Assembly (NCBI GenBank): GCA_003209795.1
Contig: QCPB01000001.1
Coordinates: 1-64,000, forward strand
DNA: 64,000 nucleotides
Origin: Prochlorococcus sp. AG-436-C05
GTDB lineage: Bacteria; Cyanobacteriota; Cyanobacteriia; PCC-6307; Cyanobiaceae
Direction of reading: 5' to 3'
In this document: piece by piece, positions 32,150 to 43,200 of the stretch
Numbering within the stretch: the stretch's first letter is position 1
Layout: the number at the start of each line of letters is the position of its first letter
Position numbers and translations under genes: made by a program
The notes under the pieces: generated by a model
The model's input: the letters and a program-made list of their open reading frames with translations, nothing else
Databases searched by the model: none
What the model was told of the DNA's origin: nothing

Positions 32150-33895
32150 TTAGCTCTCTATTTTTTTAGTTGCTAATTCTCTTTCCCAAAGCTGTTTATA
32201 TAGTCCTTTTTGTTTAACTAAATCTTCATGTATTCCTTCTTGAACTATTAAACCTTTATCCATTACTAGTATTCTGTCACAAGTTGCAGCTACTGATAAT
32301 TGATGACTTATCATCAATATAGTTTTACTTCTGTTTGCCCTCATTTCATTTATTATTATTGAAGCTGTTTTGTTATCTACACTAGCCAAAGCATCATCTA
32401 GAACAATTACAGAGGAATCAACAAGTAATGCTCTACCTAGCGCTGTTCTTTGTCTTTGACCTCCACTTAATGTAATCCCTCTTTCTCCTACAAGCGTTCT
32501 AAATCCTTTGGGGAAATTATCAATATCATCTATCAATCCTGCTTTAGAGGCACTTTCTCTGACTAATTCAATAGAAGCCTTTGGTTCTCCAAAACTTAGA
32601 TTTTCATAAATTGTAGAAGTGAATAAAAAGGCTTCTTGAGGAACAATAGCAACATTCTTTCTCAAATCTCCTAATCTTATTTTTTTTATATCAATATCAT
32701 CTAAATATAATTGTCCGTCTGGTATTTCAATTGTTCTGCCTAAGGATTTTGCTAATGTCGTTTTCCCACAACCTACAGGACCAACTATCGCAATAAGTTC
32801 TCCTGGGAAAATTTTAAAGTTCAAACCATTTAATGAATTAATTTTAGATCCTGGATATTTTATTGTTAATTCTTTAGCTTCTATTAATCCTTTTATTTTT
32901 TTCTCTAAAAATTTTGTGTCTTTTCTATCTACAATATTAGGATTATTTTGGAATATTTCTTCTACACGATCTAAACTGACTTGTCCAAGTTGAAATGTAT
33001 TTAGTGTAAAACCTAGAAGTGCTGTTGGGAATACAAGCCGTTCTACAAATAAAATAAGAGCTACTAATCCACCAATTGATATAAATCCATTTTCTAATTG
33101 ATAAGTTCCTAAACTTAATAAAATTAATAATGAGATTGAAGATATACCTTGTAAAAGAGGGAATAAGGTACTTGCAGTTCGTGCAAGTTTTATTGCTGAA
33201 TTACGATAATTTGTATTGTAAATATTAAATTCTTTTTTTTCTGCATTTTCTTGACCATATATTTTGATTGCACTTATACCAGATAAATCCTCTTGGATTA
33301 AATCACTTAGTTTAGATAATGATTCTTGCTGTGCCTTTCTTTGTGTTATCATTCTTCCTCCAAATAGGCTTACTATTCCAAGAATTATTGGGAAAATTAG
33401 TAATGAAGAAATAGTAAGTGGCTTATTAATTAAAAACATTGATGGTATTGTCAAAGAATAAGCAAGCACAATATTGCATAAACTTAATACAGTAAATCCT
33501 AGTAGTCTCCTTATATTTTCAATATCACTAGTAGCTCTGCTAATAATATCGCCACTACCTTTTTTTTGAACCCATTCTGGATCTTGAATAAGTAAGTGAT
33601 CGAAAAGTTTTTGTCTAAGATTTACTTCAACTTTTCTTCCAATTCCGAACACTATTTGGCGTGAAAATAACCTTATTAGACCCATGCATGATGCAAGAAA
33701 AATTAGCCATAATGATTTTGTAATGACAAAATTTGAGGAAAAACCATTTTGCAATTCATCAATAATTCTTTTTACTTCCAAAGGTATTACAACACTTAAT
33801 ATATTTACGATAAGAAGAGCTATTGCTCCATATAAAAATTCTTTTTTATATGGTTTAAGGTATTTTTGTATTATTTTTAACTTTAAGTTTTTCAT
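32150..33895 (-). CDS. ABC exporter, fused membrane and ATPase domains
   Basis: 581 residues: six-span type I exporter domain (about 1-320) followed by one nucleotide-binding domain with Walker A GPVGCGKTT, signature LSGGQRQ, Walker B VIVLDDALASVD and switch His in ISHQLS. This is the MsbA/LmrA-like half-transporter that works as a homodimer. Substrate (lipid, drug or peptide) not deducible. The DDALAS form, Asp-Asp where Asp-Glu is usual, departs from the catalytic Glu and may reflect a degenerate site or asymmetric pairing. Confidence 0.9.
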   Translation of the reverse strand: MKNLKLKIIQKYLKPYKKEFLYGAIALLIVNILSVVIPLEVKRIIDELQNGFSSNFVITKSLWLIFLASCMGLIRLFSRQIVFGIGRKVEVNLRQKLFDHLLIQDPEWVQKKGSGDIISRATSDIENIRRLLGFTVLSLCNIVLAYSLTIPSMFLINKPLTISSLLIFPIILGIVSLFGGRMITQRKAQQESLSKLSDLIQEDLSGISAIKIYGQENAEKKEFNIYNTNYRNSAIKLARTASTLFPLLQGISSISLLILLSLGTYQLENGFISIGGLVALILFVERLVFPTALLGFTLNTFQLGQVSLDRVEEIFQNNPNIVDRKDTKFLEKKIKGLIEAKELTIKYPGSKINSLNGLNFKIFPGELIAIVGPVGCGKTTLAKSLGRTIEIPDGQLYLDDIDIKKIRLGDLRKNVAIVPQEAFLFTSTIYENLSFGEPKASIELVRESASKAGLIDDIDNFPKGFRTLVGERGITLSGGQRQRTALGRALLVDSSVIVLDDALASVDNKTASIIINEMRANRSKTILMISHQLSVAATCDRILVMDKGLIVQEGIHEDLVKQKGLYKQLWERELATKKIES

Positions 33896-33976
33896 TTAAT
33901 TCTTCCTATATGATTAAGATAATGTTTCATTTTTAAATATGTGAGCTAGCTTTATAAATGATTTAGAAATTATTTT

Positions 33977-34273
33977 ATGAGTAACGATCAAACTCATCCA
34001 TTGCATGAAACAGATAAGAATATTATAGATTCGATTATTTCTAAGGAAAATCCGGAAGACCAAGACTTTATTAATTTAGCAAGATTGATAAATCGATATT
34101 CAGGATTTCCAGGGGAAATTGAAATTCAAAATGATATACAAAAAATTCTTAAATTCTGGAAAATTTCACAAAATGATCTTTTTATTAAGACTAGAAATAT
34201 TTGGTCAAATAATTTCAGGCCTTCTAATACCTTTAAAGAGCTAGTTGGATCAGGATTTGACACTTCTGAATAG
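33977..34273 (+). CDS. DUF3288-like cyanobacterial protein
   Basis: 98 residues with HPLHETDKNIIDSIISKENP, FINLARLINRYSGFPGEIEI and LKFWKISQNDLFIKTRNIWS. The RYxGFPG motif and overall layout resemble DUF3288, a small cyanobacterial family. All helical, soluble. Function unknown. Followed 28 bases later by trpD. Confidence 0.6.
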   Translation: MSNDQTHPLHETDKNIIDSIISKENPEDQDFINLARLINRYSGFPGEIEIQNDIQKILKFWKISQNDLFIKTRNIWSNNFRPSNTFKELVGSGFDTSE

Positions 34274-34301
34274 ATTTTATAAACATATATACTTTTAAAT
34301 A

Positions 34302-35345
34302 ATGTCTTTTAATAAAACAAATTCTGAAATCCTTCATCAATTACTTCAAGGACAAAACCTAGATGATGTTACTGCTAGGACTTTGATGAAAAGATGGTTA
34401 AATGATGAAATACTTGATGTTCAAACCGGAGCTTTTTTGACTGCATTAAGATCAAAGGGCACTAGCGGGCAAGAATTATCTTCTATGGCAGAGGAACTTA
34501 TAAATGTTTGTAAATTGCCTTTTTCGAGACCAGAATTATTTATGGTAGATACTTGTGGTACTGGTGGTGATGGAGCTAATACGTTCAATATATCTACTGC
34601 CGTAGCTTTTGTAGCATCATCTTGCGGAGTAAACATAGCCAAACATGGAAATAAAAGTGCTAGTGGGAAAGTTGGTTCAGCCGACGTTTTGTTAAATCTT
34701 GGAATAAATCTAAATGCGTCCTTAGAACAAGTTATATCTGCAATTGATAAAATTGGTATCACCTTCTTATTTGCCCCTGTTTGGCATAAATCATTAATTA
34801 AACTTGCTCCTTTGAGAAAAGCACTTGGTATTAGAACTATTTTTAATCAACTTGGACCTTTAGTAAATCCCTTAAGACCTAATGCTCAAGTTTTAGGTGT
34901 CGCATCTGAAGACCTTTTAGAACCAATGGCTACTGCACTTTGTAATATGGGAATTAATAGGGCAATAGTTGTTCACGGTTCTGGTGGCCTTGATGAGGCC
35001 TCACTTCAGGGTGAAAATAAAATAATATTTGTAGAGAATGGTAAATTAACCAATTCTAAAATTAATATTTCTGATTTTAATCATGCCAATATTCCTAATA
35101 GTAATCTTGTAGTATCTGATAATGAATCTAACGAGCAAATACTAGAATCTGTTTTAAATGGGTCTGGTCAATTGGCCCATAATTATGTAGTAGCTTTAAA
35201 CACAGCCTTAGTCCTTTGGGCCGCTGGAGTAGAAGATAATTTACAGCAAGGATTTAACCAAGCATTATTTTCAATAAAAGAGGGAAATCCTTGGAAAAAA
35301 TTTGTACTTTTAAGAACTTTTCTTTCCGCAGAAGAATCGAATTAA
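34302..35345 (+). CDS. trpD: Anthranilate phosphoribosyltransferase
   Basis: 347 residues, full length. Makes phosphoribosylanthranilate in tryptophan synthesis. The PRPP-binding motif [20 protein letters not shown] and the anthranilate loop [17 protein letters not shown] are intact, as is the C-terminal [18 protein letters not shown] start. Only 5 bases separate its stop from carA. Confidence 0.97.
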   Translation: MSFNKTNSEILHQLLQGQNLDDVTARTLMKRWLNDEILDVQTGAFLTALRSKGTSGQELSSMAEELINVCKLPFSRPELFMVDTCGTGGDGANTFNISTAVAFVASSCGVNIAKHGNKSASGKVGSADVLLNLGINLNASLEQVISAIDKIGITFLFAPVWHKSLIKLAPLRKALGIRTIFNQLGPLVNPLRPNAQVLGVASEDLLEPMATALCNMGINRAIVVHGSGGLDEASLQGENKIIFVENGKLTNSKINISDFNHANIPNSNLVVSDNESNEQILESVLNGSGQLAHNYVVALNTALVLWAAGVEDNLQQGFNQALFSIKEGNPWKKFVLLRTFLSAEESN

Positions 35346-35350
35346 AATTA

Positions 35351-36490
35351 ATGAATAATCCGCATAAGAGAAATGCAAAATTAGTTCTAAGTAATGGAAT
35401 TTCTTTTCCTGGATTTTCCTTTGGAGCTTCTGGAACAACTGTAGGAGAAATTGTTTTTAATACAGGAATGACAGGTTATCAGGAAGTAATAACTGATCCA
35501 AGTTACTTTGGTCAAATACTTACCTTTACTTATCCAGAAATTGGCAATACTGGAATCAATCATGAGGATTCAGAATCTAGTCTCACAGTTAAGGGAATAG
35601 TTGTTCGTAATTATTCATCAAATAATTCAAATTGGAGATCCAAAAAGGTTTTTAATCAATGGCTAAATGACCATAATATTATTGGACTCTATGGAATAGA
35701 TACTAGAGCACTAGTTAAAATTTTAAGATCTAATGGTTCAATGAATGGACTTATTACTTCAGAAGATAAAGATATAGAAAGTTGTTTAAAGATAATTTCT
35801 AATAAACCTAAAATGGAAGGATTAAATCTATCCAAGGAAGTATCAACCAAGAATAATTATTCTTGGATAACTACCACAAAAACTTATTTTGATATAAGAA
35901 AAAAGGATTCAAATGCTTTAAAAAAATTAAAAATAATTGCAATAGATTTTGGCATAAAGCAGTCAATTTTAAACAGACTTGTTTCACATGGATGTGAAGT
36001 ATTGGTTTTACCTTACACTGTTTCTTTTGAGGATATATTAGCTAAAAACCCTGATGGAATATTTTTCTCTAATGGGCCAGGAGATCCTTCTACTGTTTCT
36101 GAAGGAATTAATCTAGCCAAATTATTAATTGATTATGGAAAGATTCCTCTTTTTGGTATTTGTCTTGGCCATCAAATATTTGGATTAGCATTAGGAGGTT
36201 CTACATATAAACTACCTTTTGGCCATAGAGGTTTAAATCATCCTTGTGGTAAAAATAATAAAATTGAAATAACCAGTCAGAATCACGGTTTTGCTATTGA
36301 TTCTGATTCTTTACCCAAAGATATAGTCAAAATAACTCATTATAATCTTAACGATAATACCGTCGCTGGATTGGAAGTTAAAGATAAGCCAATATTCAGT
36401 GTTCAATATCATCCAGAAGCTTCACCTGGTCCACATGACTCAGATTACTTATTTCATAAATTTGTTTCTCTAATGTTAGAAAAATGTTGA
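35351..36490 (+). CDS. carA: Carbamoyl phosphate synthase, small (glutaminase) subunit
   Basis: 379 residues from the ATG giving MNNPHKRNAKLVLSNG; a longer frame would overlap trpD. Releases ammonia from glutamine for CarB in arginine and pyrimidine synthesis. The N-terminal domain has MTGYQEVITDPSYFGQI and the class I glutaminase nucleophile Cys in FGICLGHQIFGLALGG, with the His-Glu pair in YHPEASPGPHDS. CarB is not in the window. Confidence 0.97.
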   Translation: MNNPHKRNAKLVLSNGISFPGFSFGASGTTVGEIVFNTGMTGYQEVITDPSYFGQILTFTYPEIGNTGINHEDSESSLTVKGIVVRNYSSNNSNWRSKKVFNQWLNDHNIIGLYGIDTRALVKILRSNGSMNGLITSEDKDIESCLKIISNKPKMEGLNLSKEVSTKNNYSWITTTKTYFDIRKKDSNALKKLKIIAIDFGIKQSILNRLVSHGCEVLVLPYTVSFEDILAKNPDGIFFSNGPGDPSTVSEGINLAKLLIDYGKIPLFGICLGHQIFGLALGGSTYKLPFGHRGLNHPCGKNNKIEITSQNHGFAIDSDSLPKDIVKITHYNLNDNTVAGLEVKDKPIFSVQYHPEASPGPHDSDYLFHKFVSLMLEKC

Positions 36491-36554
36491 CATATTGATT
36501 TCTTTTGATTTGATAATTACATTTAATAAATTATTTTTTTGGAGGTTTTAAGTC

Positions 36555-36926
36555 ATAGAAGAATTCCAAAAGCTAACTGTTTCTTTAAGAGGAAACATCG
36601 ATGTAAAGACAAATATTATTGTTTTTACTTTTAAAGGTCAGCTTGATGCATTTTCTGAAAAACAATTTAAGAATTTTGTTACTAATAACGTTAGAAATGA
36701 TTCAAATGGCCTGGCATTAGTTATTGACCTCTCAAAAATTGATTTTCTTGACTCTAGTGGCTTAGGAGCTCTTGTTCAGACTGCTAAAGAATGTAAAAAG
36801 TTTAAATTAGGGTTTTCTGTTGTAGGAAATTCAAGAGTTGCCCAAACCATAAAACTTGTTCGTTTAGATAAATTTCTTAATTTAAAATCGACTCTAGAAG
36901 AAGCATTACTAAATTTAAAAAATTGA
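36555..36926 (+). CDS. STAS-domain anti-sigma factor antagonist, ATA start
   Basis: About 123 residues. STAS fold: LTVSLRGNIDVKTNIIVFTF, KGQLDAFSEKQFKNFV, LALVIDLSKIDFLDSSGLGA (phosphorylatable Ser67/68 in the DSSG motif) and a C-terminal helix. It would bind or be phosphorylated by an RsbW-like kinase. The frame has no ATG, GTG or TTG before the first beta strand; the only position-appropriate codon is ATA, 9 bases after GGAGG (36541-36545), and an in-frame TAA lies 3 codons upstream of it. The stop overlaps the start of mrnC. Missed by standard ORF calling. Confidence 0.82.
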   Translation: MEEFQKLTVSLRGNIDVKTNIIVFTFKGQLDAFSEKQFKNFVTNNVRNDSNGLALVIDLSKIDFLDSSGLGALVQTAKECKKFKLGFSVVGNSRVAQTIKLVRLDKFLNLKSTLEEALLNLKN

Positions 36927-37318
36927 ATTATTGGATTCAAAATCTTATCCCGTATGGTTCTTCAGATGAAATTGGTGTCATACAGCTTGCTTGGCTTGGT
37001 GATTCTGTTTGGGAACTTCATCAAAGATTAAGGCATGTACATTTTCCTTTGAAATCTAAGGAACTTCATTTATCAGTTGTAAATGAAGTCAAAGCAAAAG
37101 CTCAATCAGAAACTTTAAGCCAAATTGAACATTTATTAAATAATTTTGAAATCGATTTGATTAGACGAGCTAGAAATAAAACTAAAAGATATCCCAAGTC
37201 TGCAGATCCCTATATATACTCAAGAGCAACTGGTTTTGAGACTCTTATTGGTTGGCTTTTTCTAAATGACCCCAAAAGATTATCAATATTCTTTGAATAT
37301 CTAGAGAAGAAAATCTAA
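36923..37318 (+). CDS. mrnC: Mini-ribonuclease 3
   Basis: 131 residues; RNase III catalytic domain alone, no dsRNA-binding domain. IGVIQLAWLGDSVWELHQRL is the signature helix with the Asp and Glu of the metal site, and RARNKTKRYPKSADPYIYSR with a FETLIGWLFL ending completes the domain. In Bacillus and cyanobacteria it trims 23S rRNA precursors. TTG start overlaps the STAS stop. Confidence 0.9.
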   Translation: MNYWIQNLIPYGSSDEIGVIQLAWLGDSVWELHQRLRHVHFPLKSKELHLSVVNEVKAKAQSETLSQIEHLLNNFEIDLIRRARNKTKRYPKSADPYIYSRATGFETLIGWLFLNDPKRLSIFFEYLEKKI

Positions 37319-37325
37319 TGAAACA

Positions 37326-38360
37326 ATGAAAAATTATTCTAAAAAAGACTATTCCCAAAAAAATAGAAAAAAAAACAAAAATAGGCAAGATTCTAATAAT
37401 AATTCGAGTTCACCTAATTTTTCTAATGAAAATAATATTATTGCTAATAAAAATTCTTTTAGTAGAAAACCCTCTAAAAATAAAAATCAATTTAATCAAT
37501 TAAAATCAATGAATGAAAGGGTTAATAATTTTCCTTCTTCAAGAAGAAGAAATTTTTCTTATAAAGCTAATTCCGAATCTTACTCTAGGAATTCGGATAT
37601 AAATCATCAACAAGCTTTCAATAAAAGAAATTTCGATGATTGGATATGGGGAAAACATTCTGTATATGAAGTATTAACTAGTGAAAGACCTATTAATAGA
37701 ATATGGTGTACATCTGAAATAATTTCTTCAGAGAAGTTTTATATATTACTTAAAGAACTAAAATCAAAAGGTGTTCTGATAGAAGAAGTATCTTGGAATA
37801 GACTTTCTCAATTAACTTTTGGCGCATCACATCAAGGTGTTGCAATGCAATTAGCACAAAAGAAATCTATATCTTTAGATAAATTAATTGAATTATCTAA
37901 TACTAATTCTACACATCCTATTATTGTCGCTTTAGATGGAATAACAGATCCACATAATTTAGGTGCGATTATAAGATCTGCAGAAGCTTTTAATTGTAAA
38001 GGGATTATTCTTCCTCAAAGGAGATCAGCCGGCTTAACAGGAACAGTAGCAAAAGTTGCAGCAGGAGCTTTGGAGCATATACCTGTATGCAGAGTGGTTA
38101 ATTTAAATAGATCAATAGAAGAACTTAAGAAAAATAATTTTATTACTGTAGGTTTAACAGGGGATGGTCAATTACCAATTTCAAAATTTAATGAAAAATC
38201 TCCCATAGTTGTAATCATAGGAGCCGAAGATAAAGGTATTTCTTTAATTACCCAGAAAAAATGCGATTATCTCTTAAGAATTCCTCTTAAAGGTAAAACT
38301 TCCAGCTTAAATGCATCTGTTGCAGCAGCTATATCCTTATTTCACTTAACTAGTAAATAG
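37326..38360 (+). CDS. rlmB: 23S rRNA 2'-O-methyltransferase (TrmH/SpoU family, RlmB-like)
   Basis: 344 residues. Residues 1 to about 105 are a Lys/Asn/Ser-rich disordered extension; the catalytic part starts near DDWIWGKHSVYEVLTSERPI. SpoU motifs: ALDGITDPHNLGAIIRSAEA, VVIIGAEDKGISLITQKKCD and IPLKGKTSSLNASVAAAIS. This knotted fold methylates a ribose in 23S rRNA (RlmB: G2251). Placed 7 bases after mrnC, another rRNA-processing gene. The exact target is inferred. Confidence 0.9.
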   Translation: MKNYSKKDYSQKNRKKNKNRQDSNNNSSSPNFSNENNIIANKNSFSRKPSKNKNQFNQLKSMNERVNNFPSSRRRNFSYKANSESYSRNSDINHQQAFNKRNFDDWIWGKHSVYEVLTSERPINRIWCTSEIISSEKFYILLKELKSKGVLIEEVSWNRLSQLTFGASHQGVAMQLAQKKSISLDKLIELSNTNSTHPIIVALDGITDPHNLGAIIRSAEAFNCKGIILPQRRSAGLTGTVAKVAAGALEHIPVCRVVNLNRSIEELKKNNFITVGLTGDGQLPISKFNEKSPIVVIIGAEDKGISLITQKKCDYLLRIPLKGKTSSLNASVAAAISLFHLTSK

Positions 38361-38505
38361 AGTCTATTTATAAAAGATATTATTTTAAATACATACTAAT
38401 ATCGTTGTTTCAATATATTTGCCGCATAATTAAATATTTATTGAATTATTACTACAAAATTGTATAGAATTTGACAAGTATAATAGCTCTTAGTGGCAAA
38501 GAACA

Positions 38506-38724
38506 TTGATTAGAAAATTAGGAAACAAACTTGGTTTAGCCTGGTGGGCTAAAATTGAATCAGAAAACCCCCTATCCACATATTGGTATGGTCCTTTTCT
38601 AACAAAACGTAGCTTAAAAGCCAATCTAGTTAATTTTATTGATGATCTTGCAGATGAAGGTTCTATCAACATTAAACATAATATAGTGCGATGTAAAAAG
38701 GAAGAACCATTAACTATTTACTAA
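38506..38724 (+). CDS. DUF1816 protein
   Basis: 72 residues, TTG start. LGLAWWAKIESENPLSTYWY with GPFLTKRSLKANLVNFIDDL, ending with a polar IVRCKKEEPLTIY, matches DUF1816, a small cyanobacterial domain related to the phycobilisome linker CpcD fold. Prochlorococcus lacks phycobilisomes, so the role must be different. Thirty bases upstream of gatA. Confidence 0.85.
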   Translation: MIRKLGNKLGLAWWAKIESENPLSTYWYGPFLTKRSLKANLVNFIDDLADEGSINIKHNIVRCKKEEPLTIY

Positions 38725-38753
38725 ACATTCGATTTTCATAAAAAGCGTTTTAA

Positions 38754-40202
38754 ATGAACTTTAAGTTTTTACGAAATGAAATTATAAGTGGAAATGCCTC
38801 AGTAAAAGAAGTAATAAATGATTATTTCTCTAAGATTGAAGATATTAATCCTAAAATTAATGCATATATATGCACAACAAAAGATCTTGCTCATACTCAA
38901 GCAAATGAAATAGATAAATTAATTCAAAATGATAAACAACTCCCCCCTCTAGCTGGTTTACCAATTGCCATAAAAGATAATATTTGCACTAAAGGTGTAG
39001 TTACTTCTTGTTCAAGTAAGATGCTCAAGAATTTTGTTGCTCCCTATGAATCTACAGCTTCAAGTAAATTATGGTCTTCGGGTGCTATTTGCTTAGGAAA
39101 AACAAATTTAGATGAATTTGCAATGGGAAGTTCTACAGAGACATCAGTATATGGGGTTACTTCAAATCCATGGGATATTAATAGAGTTCCGGGAGGAAGT
39201 TCTGGAGGTAGCGCTGCTTCAGTAGCGGCAGGATTATGTCCCGCTGCGATTGGTTCTGATACTGGTGGCTCAATAAGACAGCCTGCTTCGTTTTGTGGAG
39301 TTGTTGGACTTAAACCTACTTATGGGAGAGTAAGTAGATGGGGACTTATTGCTTTTGCGAGTTCATTGGATCAAATTGGCCCAATCACTAATACAGTTTC
39401 AGATGCTGCAGAAATTCTCTATTCAATTTCTGGCAAAGATCCCTTTGATTCCACATGTCTTGATAAGCCTGTTCCAAATTATTTAAATGATTTAAATAAA
39501 TCTATAAAAGATTTAAAAATTGGAATTATTAAAGAATGTTTTGATCATCCTGGTCTCAATTCAGAAGTAAAACAATCGGTTCTATCAGCAGTAGAAAGAT
39601 TTAGTAATTTAGGTGCTCAAGTCATTGAAATAGAATGTCCTAGATTTAATGACGGAATTGCCACCTATTATGTTATTGCACCCTCCGAAGCTTCTGCCAA
39701 TTTAGCTAGATACGATGGTGTTAAATACGGCTATAGATCTGATAGTTCATCCAATTTATTGGATATGACTTCTAAGAGCAGAGCTAATGGTTTTGGAGAT
39801 GAAGTACAAAGAAGGATACTTATTGGAACTTATGCATTATCAGCTGGTTATAGCGACGAATATTATAAGAAAGCACAGAGAGTTAGAACTTTGATCAGAA
39901 AAGATTTTGATAATGCTTTTGACAAAGTTGATATTTTATTAACACCTACATGTCCCACTACTGCTTTTTTGAAAGGTGATTTTCGAAATGATCCCCTTTC
40001 TATGTATTTATCGGATCTTTTAACTGTTCCTGCTAATTTGGCTGGACTCCCTGCAATTAGTATTCCATGCGGATTTGATAAAAAAGGTTTACCCATTGGT
40101 CTTCAACTAATAGGTAATGTATTAGAAGAGTATAGAATTTTGAATGCGGCAAATATATTTGAAATTGATGCTCAGGTTATTAAGAGTAAACCGTTCTTCT
40201 AA
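38754..40202 (+). CDS. gatA: Glutamyl-tRNA(Gln) amidotransferase subunit A
   Basis: 482 residues. Amidase signature enzyme that releases ammonia from Gln for transamidation of Glu-tRNA(Gln) with GatB and GatC. The catalytic Lys is in [10 protein letters not shown], the cis-Ser in [16 protein letters not shown] (nucleophile Ser in the second SxG position) and the Gly/Ser-rich segment [11 protein letters not shown]. Full length. GatB/GatC are not in the window. Confidence 0.97.
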   Translation: MNFKFLRNEIISGNASVKEVINDYFSKIEDINPKINAYICTTKDLAHTQANEIDKLIQNDKQLPPLAGLPIAIKDNICTKGVVTSCSSKMLKNFVAPYESTASSKLWSSGAICLGKTNLDEFAMGSSTETSVYGVTSNPWDINRVPGGSSGGSAASVAAGLCPAAIGSDTGGSIRQPASFCGVVGLKPTYGRVSRWGLIAFASSLDQIGPITNTVSDAAEILYSISGKDPFDSTCLDKPVPNYLNDLNKSIKDLKIGIIKECFDHPGLNSEVKQSVLSAVERFSNLGAQVIEIECPRFNDGIATYYVIAPSEASANLARYDGVKYGYRSDSSSNLLDMTSKSRANGFGDEVQRRILIGTYALSAGYSDEYYKKAQRVRTLIRKDFDNAFDKVDILLTPTCPTTAFLKGDFRNDPLSMYLSDLLTVPANLAGLPAISIPCGFDKKGLPIGLQLIGNVLEEYRILNAANIFEIDAQVIKSKPFF

Positions 40203-40286
40203 ATTTGTATTAAAAATTAATTTCTACCCCTAAATTATAGATATTTTAAAAATATTCTTTATCTTATATATATCAATTAAATAATT

Positions 40287-43200
40287 ATGGGTTTTATTCC
40301 TCTCCATAATCATAGTGACTACAGCCTACTAGATGGGGCAAGTCAAGTTTCTAAAATAGTTGATAGAGCTTCTGAGCTTGGAATGGATTCAATTGCTTTG
40401 ACTGATCATGGAGTAATGTATGGAGTTCTTGATTTAGTCAAAAAGTGTAAAGCGAAAGGTATTAAACCGATTATTGGTAATGAAATGTATATTATTAATG
40501 GCTCTATTTATGATCCTCAACCGAAGAAGGAAAAAAGATATCATTTAGTTGTTTTAGCAAAAAATCATACTGGATATAAAAATCTTGTAAAATTAACAAC
40601 GATTAGCCACTTAAATGGGATGAGAGGCAGAGGAATCTTCTCTAGACCCTGTATTGATAAATTTCTTTTAGATAAATACAAAGAAGGTCTTATTATTTCC
40701 ACTGCATGTCTTGGTGGTGAAATTCCTCAAGCTATTTTAAAAGGAAAGGTTGATGTAGCAGAGAATATTGCGCTTTGGTATAAGAAATTATTTGGTAGTG
40801 ATTTTTATCTAGAAATTCAGGACCATGGTTCTATAGAAGATAGAATCGTGAACGTAGAATTAATAAGAATTGGAAAAAAACATAACATAGAAGTTATTGC
40901 AACAAATGACTCTCATTATATCTCCAATATGGATGTAGAATCACATGATGCATTACTTTGTGTACTTACTGGTAAATTAATAAGCGATCAAAAGAGATTG
41001 AGATATACAGGAACAGAATATATTAAAAGTGAGAATGAGATGCTTTCACTTTTTAAAGATCATATAGATGAAAAATCAATTAAAAAAGCAGTAAATAATA
41101 CGGTTGAGATTTCAAGGAAAATTGAAGAATTTGAATTATTTGGTACTTATAGAATGCCAAAATTTCCACTTAAAGATGATAAAGACTCATTGTCTTTTTT
41201 GAAAAGAATCTCCATTCAGGGACTTTTAAAGAGACTCCATAAATCAAATTTTGAAGAGGTTGGTGAAATATATAAAAAAAGATTGAATTCGGAATTAAGA
41301 ATAATTAATGATATGGGTTTCCCAGATTATTTTTTGGTTGTTTGGGATTATATAAAATTTGCAAGAGATAATTCTATACCCGTAGGACCCGGGAGAGGAT
41401 CTGCCGCAGGATCTCTTGTTGCATATGCACTTCAAATTACTAATATAGATCCTGTTGAACACGGATTATTGTTTGAAAGATTCTTAAATCCTGCAAGAAA
41501 GTCAATGCCTGATATTGATACGGATTTTTGTATAGATAGGAGAAATGAAGTTATAGACTATGTTTCTAACAGATATGGAGATGATAAGGTTGCTCAAATA
41601 ATTACTTTTAATAAAATGACTTCCAAGGCAGTTTTGAAAGATGTTGCTAGAGTCCTAGATATTCCTTATGGCGAAGCAGATAAATTAGCGAAATTAATAC
41701 CAGTTGTGAGAGGTAAACCCTATAAACTAAATGAAATGATAGGAAAAGATTCACCTAGCCATGAGTTTAGAGATAAATATATAAATGATAGCAGAGTAAA
41801 AAGATGGATTGATTTAGCACTTAGGATTGAAGGTACAAATAAAACATATGGAGTGCATGCAGCCGGCGTTGTAATAGCTTCAGAACCTCTAGATGAACTT
41901 GTACCTCTTCAAAGAAATAATGAAGGTCAAATTATAACTCAATATTCTATGGACGATATTGAATCGCTTGGATTATTGAAAATGGATTTCTTAGGTCTTA
42001 AAAATTTAACTATGATAGACAAGACAATTTCTTTAATAAGAGAATCTACTGGACAAAATATTAATATTGATGAATTACCACATAATGATGATAAAACCTT
42101 TGATCTTATTGGTAGGGGAGATCTGGAGGGGATTTTTCAGTTAGAGTCCTCTGGGATGAAACAGGTTGTCAAGGATTTTAAACCTAATTCTCTTGAGGAT
42201 CTTTCTTCTATATTAGCTCTTTATAGACCTGGTCCTCTCGATGCAGGTCTTATACCTAAATTCATAAATAGAAAAAATGGTAAAGAAAAAATTGATTTTC
42301 CTCATCCATTTATAAAATCCATACTTACTGAAACTTATGGAATTATGGTTTATCAAGAACAAATAATGAAAATTGCTCAAGATTTAGCAGGATATTCACT
42401 TGGTGATGCTGATTTGCTTCGAAGAGCAATGGGAAAAAAGAAAGTTTCAGAGATGGTGAAACATAGAAATATTTTCGTAGAAGGTTCTATAAAGAATGGG
42501 GTTAATGAGAAGATTGCAAATGATCTTTTTGATCAAATGGTTTTATTTGCTGAATATTGTTTTAACAAAAGTCACTCAACTGCTTATGGTGCCGTTACCT
42601 ATCAAACAGCATTTTTGAAAGCTCATTTTCCAGTTGCATATATGGCTTCACTTTTAAGCGTTAATTCTGGTTCTAGCGATAAAATGCAGAGATATATTTC
42701 TAATTGTTATTCAATGGGAATAGAAGTTATTTCACCTAGTATTAATTTCTCTGGAATTGATTTCACTATAAAAAAGGATCAAATATTATTTGGTTTGTCA
42801 GCTATTAAAAATTTAGGAGATTCAGCGATTAGAAATATAATCTCTAATCGTAAAAAATTAGGATACTTTAAATCCTTGTCAGATTTATGCGATCGTTTAC
42901 CATCTAATGTTCTAAATAAAAGGAATTTAGAATCTCTTATACATTGTGGTGCTCTTGATGAGTTTTCTGATAATAAAAATAGAGCTCAATTATTTTCTGA
43001 TCTTGAATATGTAATGGAATGGGCAGCATCAAGAAATCGTGACAGAATTTCAGGACAAGGTAATTTATTTGACTCTATTGAAAAACATTCAAAAGGTCAA
43101 TTTTCACAATCACAACTTTCCAAAGTTGAAGATTATTCACTTATTGAAAAATTAAAGTTAGAGAAGCAACTTTTAGGTTTTTATTTATCCGATCACCCAT

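Noticed and set aside
35291..35350. 20-codon upstream extension of carA
   Set aside because: It overlaps the 3' end of trpD; the CarA family begins at the later ATG.
38490..38672. 60-codon minus-strand frame
   Set aside because: It is antisense to the DUF1816 gene and has no independent support.
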